From: Acidobacteriaceae bacterium
GTDB lineage: Bacteria; Acidobacteriota; Terriglobia; Terriglobales; Acidobacteriaceae
Direction: 5' to 3'
Assembly (NCBI GenBank): GCA_003167305.1
Contig: PMTP01000128.1
Span: 14,768-21,370, forward strand
Length of the DNA: 6,603 nt
In this document: in pieces, positions 5,881-6,603 of the stretch
How the letters are laid out: every line of letters begins with the position of its first letter
Numbering within the stretch: position 1 is the stretch's first letter
Program-made: the position numbers and the translations under genes
The notes under the pieces: generated by a model
The model's input: the letters and a program-made list of their open reading frames with translations, nothing else
Told to the model about the DNA's origin: nothing
Database searches by the model: none

Positions 5881-6432
5881 TTATTCCACATTCGCGGCCT
5901 CGCGCTCGCGGTGCGCCGCCTTCTCCTGCTTGCGGCGGGCGGCCTCGGCCTCGCGATGCTCGCGGCGCAGCAGCGCATCGGCGTAGTGGCGCTGCTCTTC
6001 GGGCGTCTCCGGGATCACTTCGGGCACCCGCACGCGCCGCCCTTGCTTGTCGATGGCCACGAAGACCAGGAAGGCGCTGGCCACGTGCAGAACCTTGCCC
6101 GTCTGAGTGTCTTCCGCCCACACCTTCACGCCCACCTCCATCGAGGTGGTAAATGCGCGGTTGACGCTGGACTTGAGCGTGATCAGGTTGCCCAGGTGCA
6201 CCGGCTGGATGAAGTCGATGTGGTCCATCGCGGCGGTCACAATGTAGGTGCGCGCGTGCCGGTAGGCGGCCATTGCGCCGGTCATATCAATGTAGTGCAT
6301 CAGCCGTCCGCCCAGCAGATTGCCCAGGACGTTGGTGTCGTTGGGCAGGATGAGCTCAGTCATCTCCGACTGCGAATTGGCGACGGTGCGGGGTATGAGG
6401 CTGGAGGCGGGGGTAACTTCAGGAGGGTTCAT
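5881..6432 (-). CDS. YciA/ACOT-type hotdog acyl-CoA thioesterase, 183 residues
   Basis: Hydrolyses acyl-CoA to free fatty acid and CoA in the cytoplasm. This is a single hotdog domain at about 20-130. LPNDTNVLGNLLGGRLMHYID at 29-49 matches the E. coli/H. influenzae YciA segment with PSDTNANG and FGGWIMSQMD, so Asp49 equals the catalytic Asp44 of YciA. VTAAMDHIDFIQPVHLGN and SMEVGVKVWAED follow as the central helix-to-strand and CoA-side strands, and HVASAFLVFVAID closes the fold. A tail of about 45 residues (139-183), rich in Glu, Arg and Ala, is probably a long helix or coiled coil and is longer than in YciA. The frame is open to 6600, but the upstream residues are unlike the family; ATG 6432 has GGAG at 6443-6446, 10 nt upstream. 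ATG at codon 24 is a less likely start. Substrate chain length cannot be told from sequence. Confidence 0.9.
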   Translation of the reverse strand: MNPPEVTPASSLIPRTVANSQSEMTELILPNDTNVLGNLLGGRLMHYIDMTGAMAAYRHARTYIVTAAMDHIDFIQPVHLGNLITLKSSVNRAFTTSMEVGVKVWAEDTQTGKVLHVASAFLVFVAIDKQGRRVRVPEVIPETPEEQRHYADALLRREHREAEAARRKQEKAAHREREAANVE

Positions 6433-6603
6433 CTTGGTTCTGCTCCATACAAAGGCTTGCGCCTCAAGTGTACACTCCGCCGGATAGAATGAAGCAGGCG
6501 GCGGACGGCCTGAAGGCGCGCACTTCCAGTTTCGGCAATCCCCGCCCGTCACGCAAATCCCCCGCGGCTCAATGTGGCCGCAAGAGAGCAACATGGACAA
6601 GAT
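6433..6603. other. Right-edge intergenic region
   Basis: This holds the upstream region of the thioesterase gene and probably the leader of a plus-strand gene outside the window. An ATG at 6593 preceded by AAGAGAG could be its start, but only three codons are present. A longer plus frame from 6489 is also open to the edge, with a composition that does not look like coding sequence. No confident promoter is seen on either strand. Confidence 0.4.
6467..6476. promoter_or_regulatory. 10-bp perfect palindrome, candidate operator
   Basis: AGTGTACACT is a perfect dyad, 35 bp upstream of the thioesterase start codon, in the region where its promoter should lie. The position and symmetry suit a dimeric regulator. 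No regulator is identified, and a 10-bp dyad can arise by chance. Confidence 0.3.

Noticed and set aside
6433..6600. A 56-residue N-terminal extension of the thioesterase starting at 6600.
   Set aside because: The extension is Cys/Pro-rich and unlike hotdog thioesterases; ATG 6432 has a GGAG site and gives a normal length.
6489..6603. A plus-strand open frame running off the right edge from ATG 6489.
   Set aside because: There is no clear ribosome site, the Arg/Lys/Pro/Ser-rich translation looks non-coding, and a second ATG at 6593 is an equally good start for the next gene.

Overview
This window looks like a piece of a bacterial chromosome, moderately GC-rich, most likely from an Acidobacteriota-type soil organism. 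That placement is an inference. It rests on the mix of a GT87/DUF2029-type membrane protein, a small secreted YXWQGY/WXXGXW-repeat protein and secreted orphans, together with GC-biased codons; no rRNA or other marker is present. Nothing here indicates a phage, plasmid, insertion sequence or CRISPR array.

Layout from left to right. (1) 1-1020, minus: the N-terminal 340 residues of a polytopic GT87-like glycosyltransferase, which runs off the left edge. (2) A 93-bp divergent gap, then 1114-2121, plus: a secreted protein of unknown function. (3) 2126-2157: a heptamer tandem repeat (AGGGAAT, 4.6 copies). (4) 2186-2770, plus: a second secreted orphan with clearly lower GC than its neighbours. (5) 2881-3921, plus: a PLP-dependent low-specificity threonine aldolase. 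(6) 3922-4102: a leader region with an 11-bp direct repeat, a 10-codon upstream ORF and a hairpin that would cover that ORF's ribosome binding site. (7) 4103-4393, plus: a small secreted YXWQGY-type protein starting at GTG, followed by a 15-bp-stem terminator. (8) 4569-5399, minus: an Mrp/ApbC/NBP35-type Fe-S cluster carrier ATPase. (9) 5558-5761, minus: a 67-residue membrane-anchored protein with six cysteines in its last 21 residues and its own well-formed promoter. (10) 5881-6432, minus: a hotdog-fold YciA-type acyl-CoA thioesterase with a long charged tail. (11) 6433-6603: a gap with a 10-bp palindrome; the next gene probably lies beyond the right edge.

Most named genes are housekeeping: glycosylation at the membrane, amino-acid metabolism, Fe-S cluster delivery and acyl-CoA hydrolysis. 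There is no evident multi-gene pathway or defence system. The least ordinary parts are the cysteine-rich mini-protein upstream of mrp, the structured leader before the YXWQGY gene, the low-GC orphan beside the heptamer repeat, and the substituted active-site histidines of the threonine aldolase.
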